Positions 47,514-56,953 of a DNA stretch of 64,000 bases are shown here, piece by piece (the first letter of the stretch is position 1; every line of letters starts with the position of its first letter). The DNA is from Paenibacillus tundrae (GTDB taxonomy: Bacteria > Bacillota > Bacilli > Paenibacillales > Paenibacillaceae). A program made the position numbers and the translations under genes. The notes under the pieces are model-generated. The model saw only the letters and a list, made by a program, of their open reading frames with translations. It was not told the origin of the DNA and searched no databases. The stretch covers positions 124,001 through 188,000 of the forward strand of contig NZ_JAUSTI010000009.1 in assembly GCF_030812775.1 (NCBI RefSeq), written 5' to 3'.

Positions 47514-47553
47514 AAAAGGCTCTATGGAGTAAGGTTTCCATAAAGCCTTTTTG
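47514..47553 (+). terminator. Terminator of the sulfur-salvage operon
   Basis: AAAAGGCT and AGCCTTTT form the outer stem, with ATGGA/TTCCAT pairing inside, followed by a T run. Convergent birA ends 80 bp further on. Confidence 0.75.
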
Positions 47554-47633
47554 TGTTACTCGACCACGCACCGCGTGATCCTTATGATTACTTCAACATA
47601 TTATTTCGAAATATAACTTTGAAATACAACGCC

Positions 47634-48362
47634 TTAGCTTGAAGCGTTCGATTTCTTAATGACAACATCCCCACTTGCATGCGCAGTGACCTGCCTATCC
47701 GCCTGCTCAATGAGCAAACGTCCATGGCTGTCGACCCCGAGGCATTGCCCTTCAATCCATTCGCTGTTCTCCCGGTCAACCATAAATTGAATCTCTTCTC
47801 CAAAGTTAAACATCCGTTCTTGATACAGCGGAATCAGTGGCTCGAATCCATCCGTAATCCAAGATTGGTGATAGTCCACCAGGCTCTGCACGAGCTGCTC
47901 TGCGAGTATCTCAGGACGAACCTCAGCGAATTCGGATAAACATATGGTGGAGTAGGGCACATGCTCTGGTCGATATGCCACATTGATACCGATTCCGATG
48001 TACATCGCGGAGTGATCAGCTTCAACGAGTGTACCGGATAGTTTAGCTCCGTTAATGAGAATATCATTCGGCCATTTGATCTGCAGACGCTGATTGGCTG
48101 TAAGATACGGTTCAATAACCTGATAAATCGCAAGCCCTGTCATCAATGCGATCGTTGGTCGAAGAGCCAGGTTGGTGGATAGCGGCAAAACGGTAGTAAG
48201 TGCGAGATTTCCCGGAGGTGTCTGCCATACCCGTCCGTATTGTCCTTTACCCGCAGTCTGATTCTGGGACATGACGGCAAAGCCTGGAGACTTACCGCTT
48301 TGGATCAGTCGCTTCGCTTCTATATTGGTACTATCGATGGTGTCGTATTGTAATATGTCCAT
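47634..48362 (-). CDS. birA: Biotin--[acetyl-CoA-carboxylase] ligase, single-domain
   Basis: 242-residue biotin protein ligase attaching biotin to carboxylase BCCP domains. TIDSTNIEAKRL, QTAGKGQYGRVWQTPPGNL (the biotinyl-AMP loop, with GKGQ for the usual GRGR), LQIKWPNDILINGAKLSG and GIGINVAY are all present. There is no N-terminal HTH, so unlike E. coli or B. subtilis BirA it cannot act as a biotin-operon repressor. ATG at 48362 follows TGGGGGATC; the ATG at 48380 overlaps that region. It is monocistronic and divergent from the cnt operon. Confidence 0.92.
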   Translation of the reverse strand: MDILQYDTIDSTNIEAKRLIQSGKSPGFAVMSQNQTAGKGQYGRVWQTPPGNLALTTVLPLSTNLALRPTIALMTGLAIYQVIEPYLTANQRLQIKWPNDILINGAKLSGTLVEADHSAMYIGIGINVAYRPEHVPYSTICLSEFAEVRPEILAEQLVQSLVDYHQSWITDGFEPLIPLYQERMFNFGEEIQFMVDRENSEWIEGQCLGVDSHGRLLIEQADRQVTAHASGDVVIKKSNASS

Positions 48363-48563
48363 GGATGATCCCCCAATCATGTCTGATGCAACGCACCTGA
48401 ACTAACGATTGAATTATAACATGAACCTATCGCTGGGCAAGAGAATTCCCTCTGTTCTGAATACTATGGATTGAAGATGAGCGTTAGCCAGATACTGCAA
48501 TGCACAGGAAAATGGATTGTTTCATAACGGATAGAGCTCTTTTTTCTTAAATGGAAATATTTG

Positions 48564-48592
48564 TTGACGATCTGAAATGGCTATGCTATATT
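48564..48592 (+). promoter_or_regulatory. Sigma-A promoter of the cnt operon
   Basis: TTGACG and TATATT are spaced by 17 bp, about 100 bp before cntK. The expected start point is near 48599, just before the Zur box. Confidence 0.7.
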
Positions 48593-48604
48593 TTTCTCGT
48601 CTAA

Positions 48605-48625
48605 TAATCGTAATAATTACGATTA
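48605..48625. promoter_or_regulatory. Zur operator 1 (perfect palindrome)
   Basis: A 21-bp perfect palindrome with core TCGTAATAATTACGA, identical to the Bacillus Zur consensus TCGTAATnATTACGA, and extended by TAA/TTA arms. Its position across the predicted transcription start predicts repression when zinc is sufficient. Confidence 0.92.
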
Positions 48626-48691
48626 ATGTCGAATGGAGGAAAATAAGCTCACCTTTATATTCTGAGGATAAGAATAGGAGTAGTCGCTGCG

Positions 48692-49558
48692 ATGAAACAG
48701 GAGATCGAGTTTATCAAATTTAATCCGACCCAGAACATGACGATTCTGGTTCAGACGAATCATCCAGCCGAGAGCTACCCACACATTGCATCCCAACTGA
48801 TGTCGTATGAACATGTGTACGCTGAACAGGTGGGATTCATTGAGAGGTCCATGCAACAGGGAGCCGTTGCACATTTACAGATGGCGGGAGGGGAGTTCTG
48901 TGGCAATGCCTGTATGGCACTCGCTGCACATATCGCAGCAGAAGCAAAGCTGGAACAACATGATCAGATGCACGTTATGCTTACGGCTTCCGGAACAGAG
49001 CAATTAATCGTGTGTCATGTGAAAAAGCAAGCCAGCGGATATGGCTGCCAGGTGTCTATGCCAATCCCTGAACAGATTGAGCGAAGATCCATTACGTATG
49101 AAGGAATGGATCTGGAGATCATCATCGTGCGCTACCAAGAATTTATCCATATCGTGATCGAGGTTGAAGAATTCGATGAGACGATGAAGAGAAGAGCTCA
49201 AGCCTTGGCTCGGTTACTCGGATTAACGATGGGGGATAAGCTGATCGGTATTATGTTATATCAATCTGCGTCAGCAGAGCTAGCTCCACTCATCTATGTA
49301 CCTCAATTGGATAGTCTGATCTGGGAACGAGGATGTGGTTCAGGTACGGCCTCCCTAGGAGCTTACCTTGCTTGGAGCCAGCAACGCGAAATTTCGCAGT
49401 ACATTCAGCAGCCAGGTGGTGCCATTAAAGTGATAGCCAAGTGGCACGGAGCAGAAGTTGAGAGTATGACCATTGAAGGAACAGTCGACATTGTGGCACA
49501 AGGCAGAGCATTTATCGATGATCCAGCAGGCACACTTTTACACACGCATCACATGTAA
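48692..49558 (+). CDS. cntK: Histidine racemase for opine metallophore (CntK)
   Basis: 288-residue enzyme of the diaminopimelate-epimerase fold; in S. aureus CntK turns L-His into D-His, the first step of staphylopine synthesis. Both catalytic cysteines are present: Cys70 in GGEFCGNAC and Cys215 in WERGCGSGTAS. It is first in the cnt operon, 67 bp after the Zur box, with AATAGGAG upstream of ATG. True DapF sits in lysine gene clusters and is shorter (about 275), and the direct neighbours cntL and cntM settle the role. Confidence 0.9.
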   Translation: MKQEIEFIKFNPTQNMTILVQTNHPAESYPHIASQLMSYEHVYAEQVGFIERSMQQGAVAHLQMAGGEFCGNACMALAAHIAAEAKLEQHDQMHVMLTASGTEQLIVCHVKKQASGYGCQVSMPIPEQIERRSITYEGMDLEIIIVRYQEFIHIVIEVEEFDETMKRRAQALARLLGLTMGDKLIGIMLYQSASAELAPLIYVPQLDSLIWERGCGSGTASLGAYLAWSQQREISQYIQQPGGAIKVIAKWHGAEVESMTIEGTVDIVAQGRAFIDDPAGTLLHTHHM

Positions 49559-49586
49559 GACGATGACAAATGTAGGGGGATAAGAA

Positions 49587-50390
49587 ATGGTCACATTGGT
49601 TCATTTTCAGACCTGTTTGCGTGAATACGCGATGAAATTCAAAGAGTTGGCAGACAAGTATGATCATACGCTGCATCATAGTTCAGAGCTTGAAGCTCTG
49701 ATCAATCGCTATTCAGGGTTCGTGACTGATCCGGAGAACAAGGCAGCCTGGGAACAGCTTGCAGAGCAAGAACTGGACAGTCTCCATTCTCTCGTAGAGG
49801 AACTAAGGCAGCAGTCCGCCTACTGTGTAGCGATTATGGAGAAGTATCGTGCATTGCGATTACAGCGTGGTGATGTGCAGATCGCGGATTATTTCAAGAA
49901 CATCGAAGAATGCATTGATAAGGAGTTTGGCAGCTTCCACGTCACAGCTCAGTCCAAGGTATTGCTGGTAGGCTCGGGTTCATATCCCATGACTCCCTTG
50001 TACATCGCCAAGCGAACCGGAGCCGAGGTCGTGGGAATCGATATCGATGAAGAGGCGATTACGTTGGGACAGAAGGTTGTGGGGATCCTAGGAGCTGGCT
50101 TGAACATTCGTCTGGAACGCCTATTGCTGGAACAACTGGACTACACTCAAGAAGCAACACATATTATTTTCAGCTCTACAGTAGCGAATAAGTACGAATT
50201 GCTTGATCAATTGTATGACCTGACGAATGATCACGTCGTTGTGGCGATGAGATATGGCGACCAATTAAAATCCCTGTTCAATTATCCCATGCGGGCAACG
50301 GACAGTCAGAAATGGAAGCTCGCTGATACGGTGTTACGCCCTGACGATGTGTTCGATATTGCGTTATATCAAAAAAACGTAGCGGAATAA
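49587..50390 (+). CDS. cntL: Nicotianamine synthase-like aminobutanoyltransferase (CntL)
   Basis: 267-residue SAM-using enzyme that moves the aminobutyrate part of SAM to histidine, giving the xNA intermediate. VLLVGSGSYPMTPLYIAKR and VVGIDIDEEAITLG are the SAM-binding strands; HIIFSSTVANKYEL resembles the nicotianamine synthase active-site region. The N-terminal ~100 residues are helical, as in NAS. Length matches S. aureus CntL (about 270). ATG follows TAGGGGGATAAG. It lies 28 bp after cntK and 140 bp before cntM. Confidence 0.9.
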   Translation: MVTLVHFQTCLREYAMKFKELADKYDHTLHHSSELEALINRYSGFVTDPENKAAWEQLAEQELDSLHSLVEELRQQSAYCVAIMEKYRALRLQRGDVQIADYFKNIEECIDKEFGSFHVTAQSKVLLVGSGSYPMTPLYIAKRTGAEVVGIDIDEEAITLGQKVVGILGAGLNIRLERLLLEQLDYTQEATHIIFSSTVANKYELLDQLYDLTNDHVVVAMRYGDQLKSLFNYPMRATDSQKWKLADTVLRPDDVFDIALYQKNVAE

Positions 50391-50530
50391 GGTTACAACC
50401 CCCATTACACAAAAACGATTCAATCTAACGATTCAACCCTGAACAGAGGCTGATCTGGCTTCAGCTTGGAGCAGGTAGGAGCTAGTAAGATTCGATCTAC
50501 AAGTAGGATTTTGAATATAAGGAGGCTTAT

Positions 50531-51850
50531 ATGGGGAGTTTTCAGCGAATTTTGATATGTGGAACAGGCCCTGTATCCATTCAGCTTGCCGTACTGTTCC
50601 AAACGTATCTGAATTGTTCCATCGGAATTGTGGGCAGACAATCCGTTCGATCGGCATCGATATTTGCATCAATGGAACAGAACGACCAACGCATTCAAGC
50701 AAGCATCCAAAATGAACAGCATCAACCGCTTGCTGGTGAGTGCACTGTCGATCGGGTGTTTCATGGCTACGATACCATTGAGGGTGAATGGGATACGATG
50801 ATTTTGGCTGTCACAGCAGATGCTTACATCGACGTATTGCAAGCAATGAAAGAACACTTCATTAAACAAGTGAAATGTATCGTTTTGGTGTCACCTACTT
50901 TTGGTTCCAATCGTCTGGTAAGCCAGTATATGAAACAGAGAAACGCGACTCCGGAAGTGATCAGCTTCTCTACGTATCTTGGAGATACCCGCTGGATGCA
51001 CGAGCAACCGTCCAATCAGGTCATTACGACAGGAGTTAAGAAGAAGGTCTATATCGGTTCCACCCGATCTGCTTCTGAATATATAGACAACCTATGCTGG
51101 TTATACGAGAAACTAGGAATTCACATGGAGGTCATGTCATCCCCGCTAGAGGCGGAAACGAGAAATATATCTCTATATGTGCATCCGGCTCTGTTCATGA
51201 ATGACTTCTCACTTGAGGCGATCTTTGGGGAATCGGATATCCAAACCTATGTGTACAAAATATATCCAGAAGGCCCGGTTACCCAATATTTGATTCGGGA
51301 TCTGCGGACCCAGTGGCAAGAGATCATGCAAATTACAGACAAACTCCATATTCAGGGAATCAACCTGCTACAATTCATGACCGATGACAATTATCCAGTA
51401 CGATTAGAGAGTTTGTCCCGCGATGATATCGAGAATTTCAATCAACTGCAAGCCATACACCAAGAGTATTTATTGTACATACGTTACACCTCATTGTTGA
51501 TCGATCCTTTTTCTAAGCCAAGTCCAGAAGGAACTTATTTTGACTTTTCGGCTGTGCCATTTCGGAAAATGTTTGTTAATCATGAGGGATATGTGGATAT
51601 CCCGCGTATGCCCAAAGAAGATTATTATCGCATCAAAATCATCCAGGGTATCGCAAGACATATGGAGGTAAGCTGCCCGACCATTGATCAATTTATTGCT
51701 ACATACGAGGCGAAGCTTCAGCAAGTAGCTCAAGCTCATCGTGGTCAGCGCTTATCCAATGCCTTTGTCATTCAATCCTTTGCTGAGGACATTGAGATGA
51801 TCTGCCAAGGAATTGCAGATTACAGGGATGGGATACATTACGATGTGTAG
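50531..51850 (+). CDS. cntM: Opine metallophore dehydrogenase (CntM)
   Basis: 439-residue NAD(P)H-dependent opine dehydrogenase that reductively condenses the CntL product with an alpha-keto acid. GTGPVSIQLA is the dinucleotide loop; VSPTFGSNRLVSQYM, ETRNISLYVHPALFMNDFSLEAIF (in parts) and YFDFSAVPFRKMF match CntM proteins. In SFSTYLGDTRW, Asp152 falls where S. aureus has Asp150, the residue reported to favour pyruvate over alpha-ketoglutarate. With cntK present this predicts staphylopine. ATG follows TAAGGAGGCT. Confidence 0.92.
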   Translation: MGSFQRILICGTGPVSIQLAVLFQTYLNCSIGIVGRQSVRSASIFASMEQNDQRIQASIQNEQHQPLAGECTVDRVFHGYDTIEGEWDTMILAVTADAYIDVLQAMKEHFIKQVKCIVLVSPTFGSNRLVSQYMKQRNATPEVISFSTYLGDTRWMHEQPSNQVITTGVKKKVYIGSTRSASEYIDNLCWLYEKLGIHMEVMSSPLEAETRNISLYVHPALFMNDFSLEAIFGESDIQTYVYKIYPEGPVTQYLIRDLRTQWQEIMQITDKLHIQGINLLQFMTDDNYPVRLESLSRDDIENFNQLQAIHQEYLLYIRYTSLLIDPFSKPSPEGTYFDFSAVPFRKMFVNHEGYVDIPRMPKEDYYRIKIIQGIARHMEVSCPTIDQFIATYEAKLQQVAQAHRGQRLSNAFVIQSFAEDIEMICQGIADYRDGIHYDV

Positions 51851-51943
51851 CCTAGCTTCAAAGAGTCCGCTGTATAGTTACGAAGCATACCGGCTGGCAT
51901 GAATACGTTTATATCTATTTTTTGATCATCAGGAGGAAATGTT

Positions 51944-53560
51944 GTGAAGAAGAGTAGTCCATTAATTTATATGTTGATGTTGGTATCGATCCTAGTTCTT
52001 ATTGCTGGCTGTGGGCAACCCAATGAGACCGCGAAAGAGTCTGCCAATGTTGAAGTTAAGAATGAATTGATCTATGCATCAGCCAAAGATATTAACGATA
52101 TGAACCCTCATCTATATACAGGCTCGATGCCTGCGCAAGGGATGGTATACGAGTCTTTGGTAGAGAACACGCCGGACGGAATTAAGCCATTGTTGGCTGA
52201 ATCTTGGGATATCTCAGAGGATGGCAAGACATACACATTTCATTTGCGCCAAGGGGTGAAGTTTCATGATGGTGAGCCCTTTAACGCAGAGGCGGTGAAA
52301 CAAAATATCAATGCCGTGCAGGCTAACGCTGAGAAACATGCATGGATTAAACTGTCCACCAAAATTACGAGTGTGGAAGTCATTGATGAACATACTGTGG
52401 CGTTGACACTGTCAGAGGCCTACTATCCTGCGCTGGTTGAGTTGTCTATGACACGACCTTACGTGTTCATTTCACCGAAGGATTTCATTGACGGTGGAAC
52501 CAAAGACGGCGTGAGCGGACACCATGGCACAGGGCCATACAAGCTTACGGCACATCAGGTTGAAGAAAACGCGACATTTGAAGCCAATGAAGAATACTGG
52601 GCAGGAGCGCCCAAAATTAAGAAAATCACATCTAAGGTTCTTCCAGCAGGAGAGACCACATTCTTGGCACTGCAAAAGGGAGAAATCAACGTTGTGTTTA
52701 CGGATGATCGGGGGGCAGACAGCATCGATGTTGAAGCGATGGAACGGTTAGCTGAATCTGGAGATTATCAGGTCGTTCGAAGTGAGGCGATGAATACGAG
52801 TATGATCGTCGCTAATAGCAGCAGGCAAGGCAGTCCGGTACAAGAAACGGCAGTTCGGGAAGCAATCTGGTATGCCATTGACCGGGAGACGATCAGCAAC
52901 GATATCTTCAATGGAACCCAGACGGTAGCGAATACACTATTCTCATCCAACGTTAACTACGCCAATGTTGATCTGAAGCTACGAGAATACAATCCAGAAA
53001 CAGCACAAACGCTGTTGGATCAAGCAGGCTGGACAGCAGCAGAAGGCGGTGCTGTAAGAACGAAGAACGGTCAGCCTTTGACGATGAAACTATATTATGA
53101 CAGCAACTCCTCCTCACAGAAAATTCAAGCCGAAATAATCCAGCATGCAGGAAAAGAATTGGGGATTGGACTGGAGCTTGTCGGTGAAGAATCCACTTCC
53201 ATCGCGAATCGACGAGCGACCGGGGAATATGATCTGTTGTTCAATCAGACTTGGGGACTGGCTTATGATCCTCAGAGCACCATTGCTGCATTTACATCCG
53301 ATTCGGCGTACAAACACACCACGAGTGGTATTCCTCAGGCAGAGGAACTGTATCGCAAGATCGACGAGGTTATGGTATCTACGGATGAGACATCACGGAA
53401 GTCCTTATACGCCGATATTATGAAAATCGTGCATGATGAGGCGGTATTTATCCCCATTACGAACGGACGTGTGACGGTTGTTGCTCCCCAGAACCTGGAG
53501 GGCATTGGATTCAAACAGACGCAATATGAATTGCCTTTTGAACAGATGAATTTTAAATAG
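51944..53560 (+). CDS. cntA: Metallophore-binding lipoprotein (CntA)
   Basis: 538-residue SBP family 5 lipoprotein that captures the metal-loaded opine outside the cell. Signal peptide with lipobox IAGC (LVLIAGCGQP, Cys near residue 23); YTFHLRQGVKFHDGEPF is the family signature. Its relatives include NikA-type nickel and metallophore binders; assignment as CntA rests on operon position. It uses a GTG start after AGGAGGAAATG. Confidence 0.88.
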   Translation: MKKSSPLIYMLMLVSILVLIAGCGQPNETAKESANVEVKNELIYASAKDINDMNPHLYTGSMPAQGMVYESLVENTPDGIKPLLAESWDISEDGKTYTFHLRQGVKFHDGEPFNAEAVKQNINAVQANAEKHAWIKLSTKITSVEVIDEHTVALTLSEAYYPALVELSMTRPYVFISPKDFIDGGTKDGVSGHHGTGPYKLTAHQVEENATFEANEEYWAGAPKIKKITSKVLPAGETTFLALQKGEINVVFTDDRGADSIDVEAMERLAESGDYQVVRSEAMNTSMIVANSSRQGSPVQETAVREAIWYAIDRETISNDIFNGTQTVANTLFSSNVNYANVDLKLREYNPETAQTLLDQAGWTAAEGGAVRTKNGQPLTMKLYYDSNSSSQKIQAEIIQHAGKELGIGLELVGEESTSIANRRATGEYDLLFNQTWGLAYDPQSTIAAFTSDSAYKHTTSGIPQAEELYRKIDEVMVSTDETSRKSLYADIMKIVHDEAVFIPITNGRVTVVAPQNLEGIGFKQTQYELPFEQMNFK

Positions 53561-53573
53561 AGCGGAGATGGAT

Positions 53574-54506
53574 ATGGGAAGGTATATCGTCAAACGAATT
53601 CTGTTAGCTATCCCTTTACTGATTGTGATTTCATTTATAACATTTGTGCTCATTAACCTATCGCCCTTGGAACCAGCAGTCGTGGTATTACAAGCACAGG
53701 AAGTTCCGCAGATTACGGCTGAACTCATTGCCCAAACGAATAAAGAACTGGGATTTGATCAGCCGTTTCTGATCCAATATATGAACTGGGCGATGGCCGT
53801 TATACAGTTTGATTTTGGTCACTCCTATGTATCCGGTGAGTCTGTGTGGTCGCTGATTGGTCCGGCATTTCTGAATACGTTGAAATTAACGTTAGTTTCC
53901 TCGGTATTTATTATTGCGTTATCGATACTGCTAGGTGTGGTCTGCGCGATGCGGGAAGGAAAATGGCTGGATCAATCGGTCAGAGGCATTTCGTTTTTCC
54001 TTACGGCGATGCCGTCTTACTGGCTTGCAGCGATCATGATCTGGTACTTCTCCGTCAAGCTGGATCTATTGCCGACGAGTGGAATGGACTCGTATCACAG
54101 CTATATTCTGCCGGTTATTGTTATCACGGTTAGTTATACGGGCATTTACTTTAGAACCGTTCGCAGCTCCATGTTAAGCAATATGAATGAGGATTATGTG
54201 TTGTACGCGCGGGCAAGCGGTCTGAGTGAAAGGAAGGTCATGCTTCATATTTTGCGTAATTCACTGCAAGTGGCGGTATCGATCTTCTGTATGGCCATTC
54301 CTATTGTGCTGGGCAGCACCGTTGTCATTGAAAATGTATTTGCTTGGCCAGGGCTCGGCAGGCTTAGTGTGAAGTCCATTTTAAGTAGAGATTTCCCGAT
54401 TATTCAGGCTTATGTACTTATTTTGGCGGTCACCTTTGTCCTGTTCAACACCCTTTCCGACATTATTAATGCTGCGATGAATCCAAGGTTAAGAAAGGAA
54501 TTCTGA
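53574..54506 (+). CDS. cntB: Opine metallophore ABC permease (CntB)
   Basis: 310-residue DppB/NikB-like permease. RYIVKRILLAIPLLIVISFI opens the first helix and the coupling loop contains YARASGLSERKVMLHILRNS. ATG at 53574 is preferred to 53568 because GCGGAG is 6 nt upstream of the former and abuts the latter. The stop overlaps the cntC start by one base. Confidence 0.9.
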   Translation: MGRYIVKRILLAIPLLIVISFITFVLINLSPLEPAVVVLQAQEVPQITAELIAQTNKELGFDQPFLIQYMNWAMAVIQFDFGHSYVSGESVWSLIGPAFLNTLKLTLVSSVFIIALSILLGVVCAMREGKWLDQSVRGISFFLTAMPSYWLAAIMIWYFSVKLDLLPTSGMDSYHSYILPVIVITVSYTGIYFRTVRSSMLSNMNEDYVLYARASGLSERKVMLHILRNSLQVAVSIFCMAIPIVLGSTVVIENVFAWPGLGRLSVKSILSRDFPIIQAYVLILAVTFVLFNTLSDIINAAMNPRLRKEF

Positions 54507-55402
54507 TGCGAATACTGAAAAATCTGAGCAGAGATAAGCTTGCAATAACCTCGTTGTCCATCATTTTGGCTACGATTATTGTGGGCATCTTTGCCCCTTT
54601 CATTGCACCGCATGATCCTGGAGCCGTTAACATGAAGCTTCGTTATGCTTCTTCCTCCTGGACTTATCTGTTAGGCAATGATCATCTCGGCAGATGTGTG
54701 TTATCCAGGCTCATTTATGGCATTCGTCCCAGTGTGTTATGGGTGCTCGTTGCCTTGGCGTTGTCTGTGCTGATCGGAGCAATAGTCGGCTTTGTAGCAG
54801 GGTATTTCAAGGGCAGAGTGGATGCGTGGATTATGCGAATCTGTGACATTATGCTGTCTTTCCCCGGTTATGTGATGACACTGGCTGTGGTGGGGATTTT
54901 GGGAGCCGGTCTGGAAAATATATTGATTGCTTTTGTGTGGATGAAATGGGCCTGGTTTGCCCGCGTCATCCGAACCTCTGTCATGCAGTTCACTGACATG
55001 GATTATGTGAAATTCGCCAAAGCTTCTGGCATACCTAATATGAAAATCATTACCAGGCATATTGTGCCGGTTACCTTTGCGGATATTGCGGTCATCGCTA
55101 GTGGAGCGATGTGCTCAATGATGTTGCAAGTGTCGGGACTATCCTTCCTAGGGCTGGGTATTCAGGCACCTCATGCAGAGTGGGGCATGATGCTTAATGA
55201 AGCTAGAGAAGTTATGTTCTCTAGACCCGAATTAATGTTGGCACCTGGGCTGGCAATTGTGATCGTTGTGTCGGCATTTAATTTTTTATCGGATGCACTT
55301 CAGGTTGCTCTAGATCCTAAACTGATGACTTCACAGGGCAAGTCCGTCCAACCTCACGAAAGCGAGGTGAGAAAGACAGCTTATGAATATAGTCGAGGCT
55401 AA
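54506..55402 (+). CDS. cntC: Opine metallophore ABC permease (CntC)
   Basis: 298-residue DppC/NikC-like permease. LLGNDHLGRCVLSRLIYGIR is the conserved N-terminal signature; FAKASGIPNMKIITRHIVP is the coupling loop and LQVALDPKLM is near the C-terminus. ATG overlaps the cntB stop (TGATG), indicating translational coupling; its own 3' end overlaps cntD by 20 bp. Confidence 0.9.
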   Translation: MRILKNLSRDKLAITSLSIILATIIVGIFAPFIAPHDPGAVNMKLRYASSSWTYLLGNDHLGRCVLSRLIYGIRPSVLWVLVALALSVLIGAIVGFVAGYFKGRVDAWIMRICDIMLSFPGYVMTLAVVGILGAGLENILIAFVWMKWAWFARVIRTSVMQFTDMDYVKFAKASGIPNMKIITRHIVPVTFADIAVIASGAMCSMMLQVSGLSFLGLGIQAPHAEWGMMLNEAREVMFSRPELMLAPGLAIVIVVSAFNFLSDALQVALDPKLMTSQGKSVQPHESEVRKTAYEYSRG

Positions 55403-56192
55403 ACACCTGAAAGTATGGGACACCAATACAGGCAAAGTCATTATTCATGACAGTTCATTCGAAGTTAAGCAGGGAAGTTGCTTAGCGATTGTTGGTGAGA
55501 GTGGTAGCGGTAAATCGGTCACATGTAGGGCGCTAATGCGGCTGAATAAGCCGTGGATTCGTCAATCAGGCACGCTGTTGTTTCAGGGTGAGGATCTGAA
55601 TGCGCTGACGGAACAAGAGATGAGGCGCAAGAGAGGCAAGCAGCTATGTATGATTTTGCAAAATGGCATGAGTGCATTCGATCCTTCCTGTGTGATTGGC
55701 GTCCATATTCGAGAGACACTACAGCAGCATTTTGATTGGAATGCCCGTGAGATAGAGCGCCGAATCTGCAATGCGATGGAAAGTGTCATGCTGAAGAACC
55801 CTCCTGAGATCCTGAAGCAGTATCCATATCAGTTGTCTGGCGGGATGCTGCAGCGGATCATGATTGCACTAGCATTGGTGCTCGAACCAGCTCTCATTAT
55901 TGCGGACGAGCCAACCACAGCACTGGATACGATCTCCCAATACGAAGTGGTGGAACAATTCATTCAATTGCGTGAACGCATCGGCTGTTCCATGATCTTT
56001 ATCTCCCATGACCTGGGTGTCGTTAAGAAAATTGCGGACGATGTGATGGTCATGAAGGATGGAATGATTGTGGAGCGGGGCAGCATGCAGTCTGTATTAA
56101 CGGAGCCCGCACATGCCTATACGCAGTATCTGGTATCTACCCGATTAGAGCTGAGTAATCATTTCAAGACATTGATGCAGGAGGGCTCATAG
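55383..56192 (+). CDS. cntD: Opine metallophore ABC ATPase (CntD)
   Basis: 269-residue DppD-like ATPase with Walker A GESGSGKS, signature LSGGMLQR, Walker B LIIADEPTTALD and switch His FISHDLG. It drives import with CntF. The start overlaps cntC; cntF begins directly after the stop. Confidence 0.92.
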   Translation: MNIVEAKHLKVWDTNTGKVIIHDSSFEVKQGSCLAIVGESGSGKSVTCRALMRLNKPWIRQSGTLLFQGEDLNALTEQEMRRKRGKQLCMILQNGMSAFDPSCVIGVHIRETLQQHFDWNAREIERRICNAMESVMLKNPPEILKQYPYQLSGGMLQRIMIALALVLEPALIIADEPTTALDTISQYEVVEQFIQLRERIGCSMIFISHDLGVVKKIADDVMVMKDGMIVERGSMQSVLTEPAHAYTQYLVSTRLELSNHFKTLMQEGS

Positions 56193-56939
56193 ATGCTGAA
56201 GGTAGATGGAGTTGGCAAATCATATAACCAAGGCGGACTGTTCTCAAAACAACAACAGCAGATTCTGAGCGACGTTACCTTTGAGTGCAAGCAGGGCGAA
56301 TGTCTGGGCATTATCGGTGAGAGTGGAAGTGGCAAATCTACCTTGGGACGATTGATTCTGGGCATTGAGAGGCCGGATCGTGGCGTGATCCAGTTTGAAG
56401 GAAGAAGTGTGAGTGACCGGCGCGTCCGGATCGGCAATATCAGCGCTGTGTTTCAGAATTACACGTCCTCCATGAATCCGTTTCTTACGGTGGAGGATGC
56501 CATTATGGAGCCGATGCAAGCGCTGAAGAAGAGTGAGCAGGGTATGATGGAAAAGGTAAATCTGTTGCTGACTCAGGTTGGATTGGACTCCACCTATCGT
56601 TCCAAATATCCACATGAATTATCTGGTGGGGAGGCACAGCGCGTCTGTATCGCCAGAGCGATCTCTACAGCTCCAAGGTGTATCGTATTTGATGAAGCGA
56701 TCAGTTCTCTGGATGTGTCTGTTCAGATTCAGGTGCTTCAACTACTGAAAGAGCTGAAAGACATCTATAAGATGAGTTATGTCTTCATTACTCACGATAT
56801 TCAGGCGGCTGCCTATATCTGTGACCGGGTGATTATTTTCAGGGCAGGTCAGATTGAAGAGATCATGCCTACCGAGCAACTGAAAGATGTTCAGTCTGAT
56901 TATGCGAAGAAATTATTGAAACATCTTATTACATTCTAG
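56193..56939 (+). CDS. cntF: Opine metallophore ABC ATPase (CntF)
   Basis: 248-residue DppF-like ATPase, with Walker A GESGSGKS, signature LSGGEAQR, Walker B CIVFDEAISSLD (Glu then Ala instead of the usual DEPxSALD) and switch His FITHDIQ. ATG abuts the cntD stop and follows AGGAGGGCTC. It is shorter than standalone DppF, as expected for Cnt-type partners. Confidence 0.92.
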   Translation: MLKVDGVGKSYNQGGLFSKQQQQILSDVTFECKQGECLGIIGESGSGKSTLGRLILGIERPDRGVIQFEGRSVSDRRVRIGNISAVFQNYTSSMNPFLTVEDAIMEPMQALKKSEQGMMEKVNLLLTQVGLDSTYRSKYPHELSGGEAQRVCIARAISTAPRCIVFDEAISSLDVSVQIQVLQLLKELKDIYKMSYVFITHDIQAAAYICDRVIIFRAGQIEEIMPTEQLKDVQSDYAKKLLKHLITF

Positions 56940-56953
56940 GGGGTTATCCCGTT

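Noticed and set aside
47272..47532. 86-codon frame after the M20 gene
   Set aside because: Overlaps the end of the M20 gene in another frame and runs into its terminator; no start signal.
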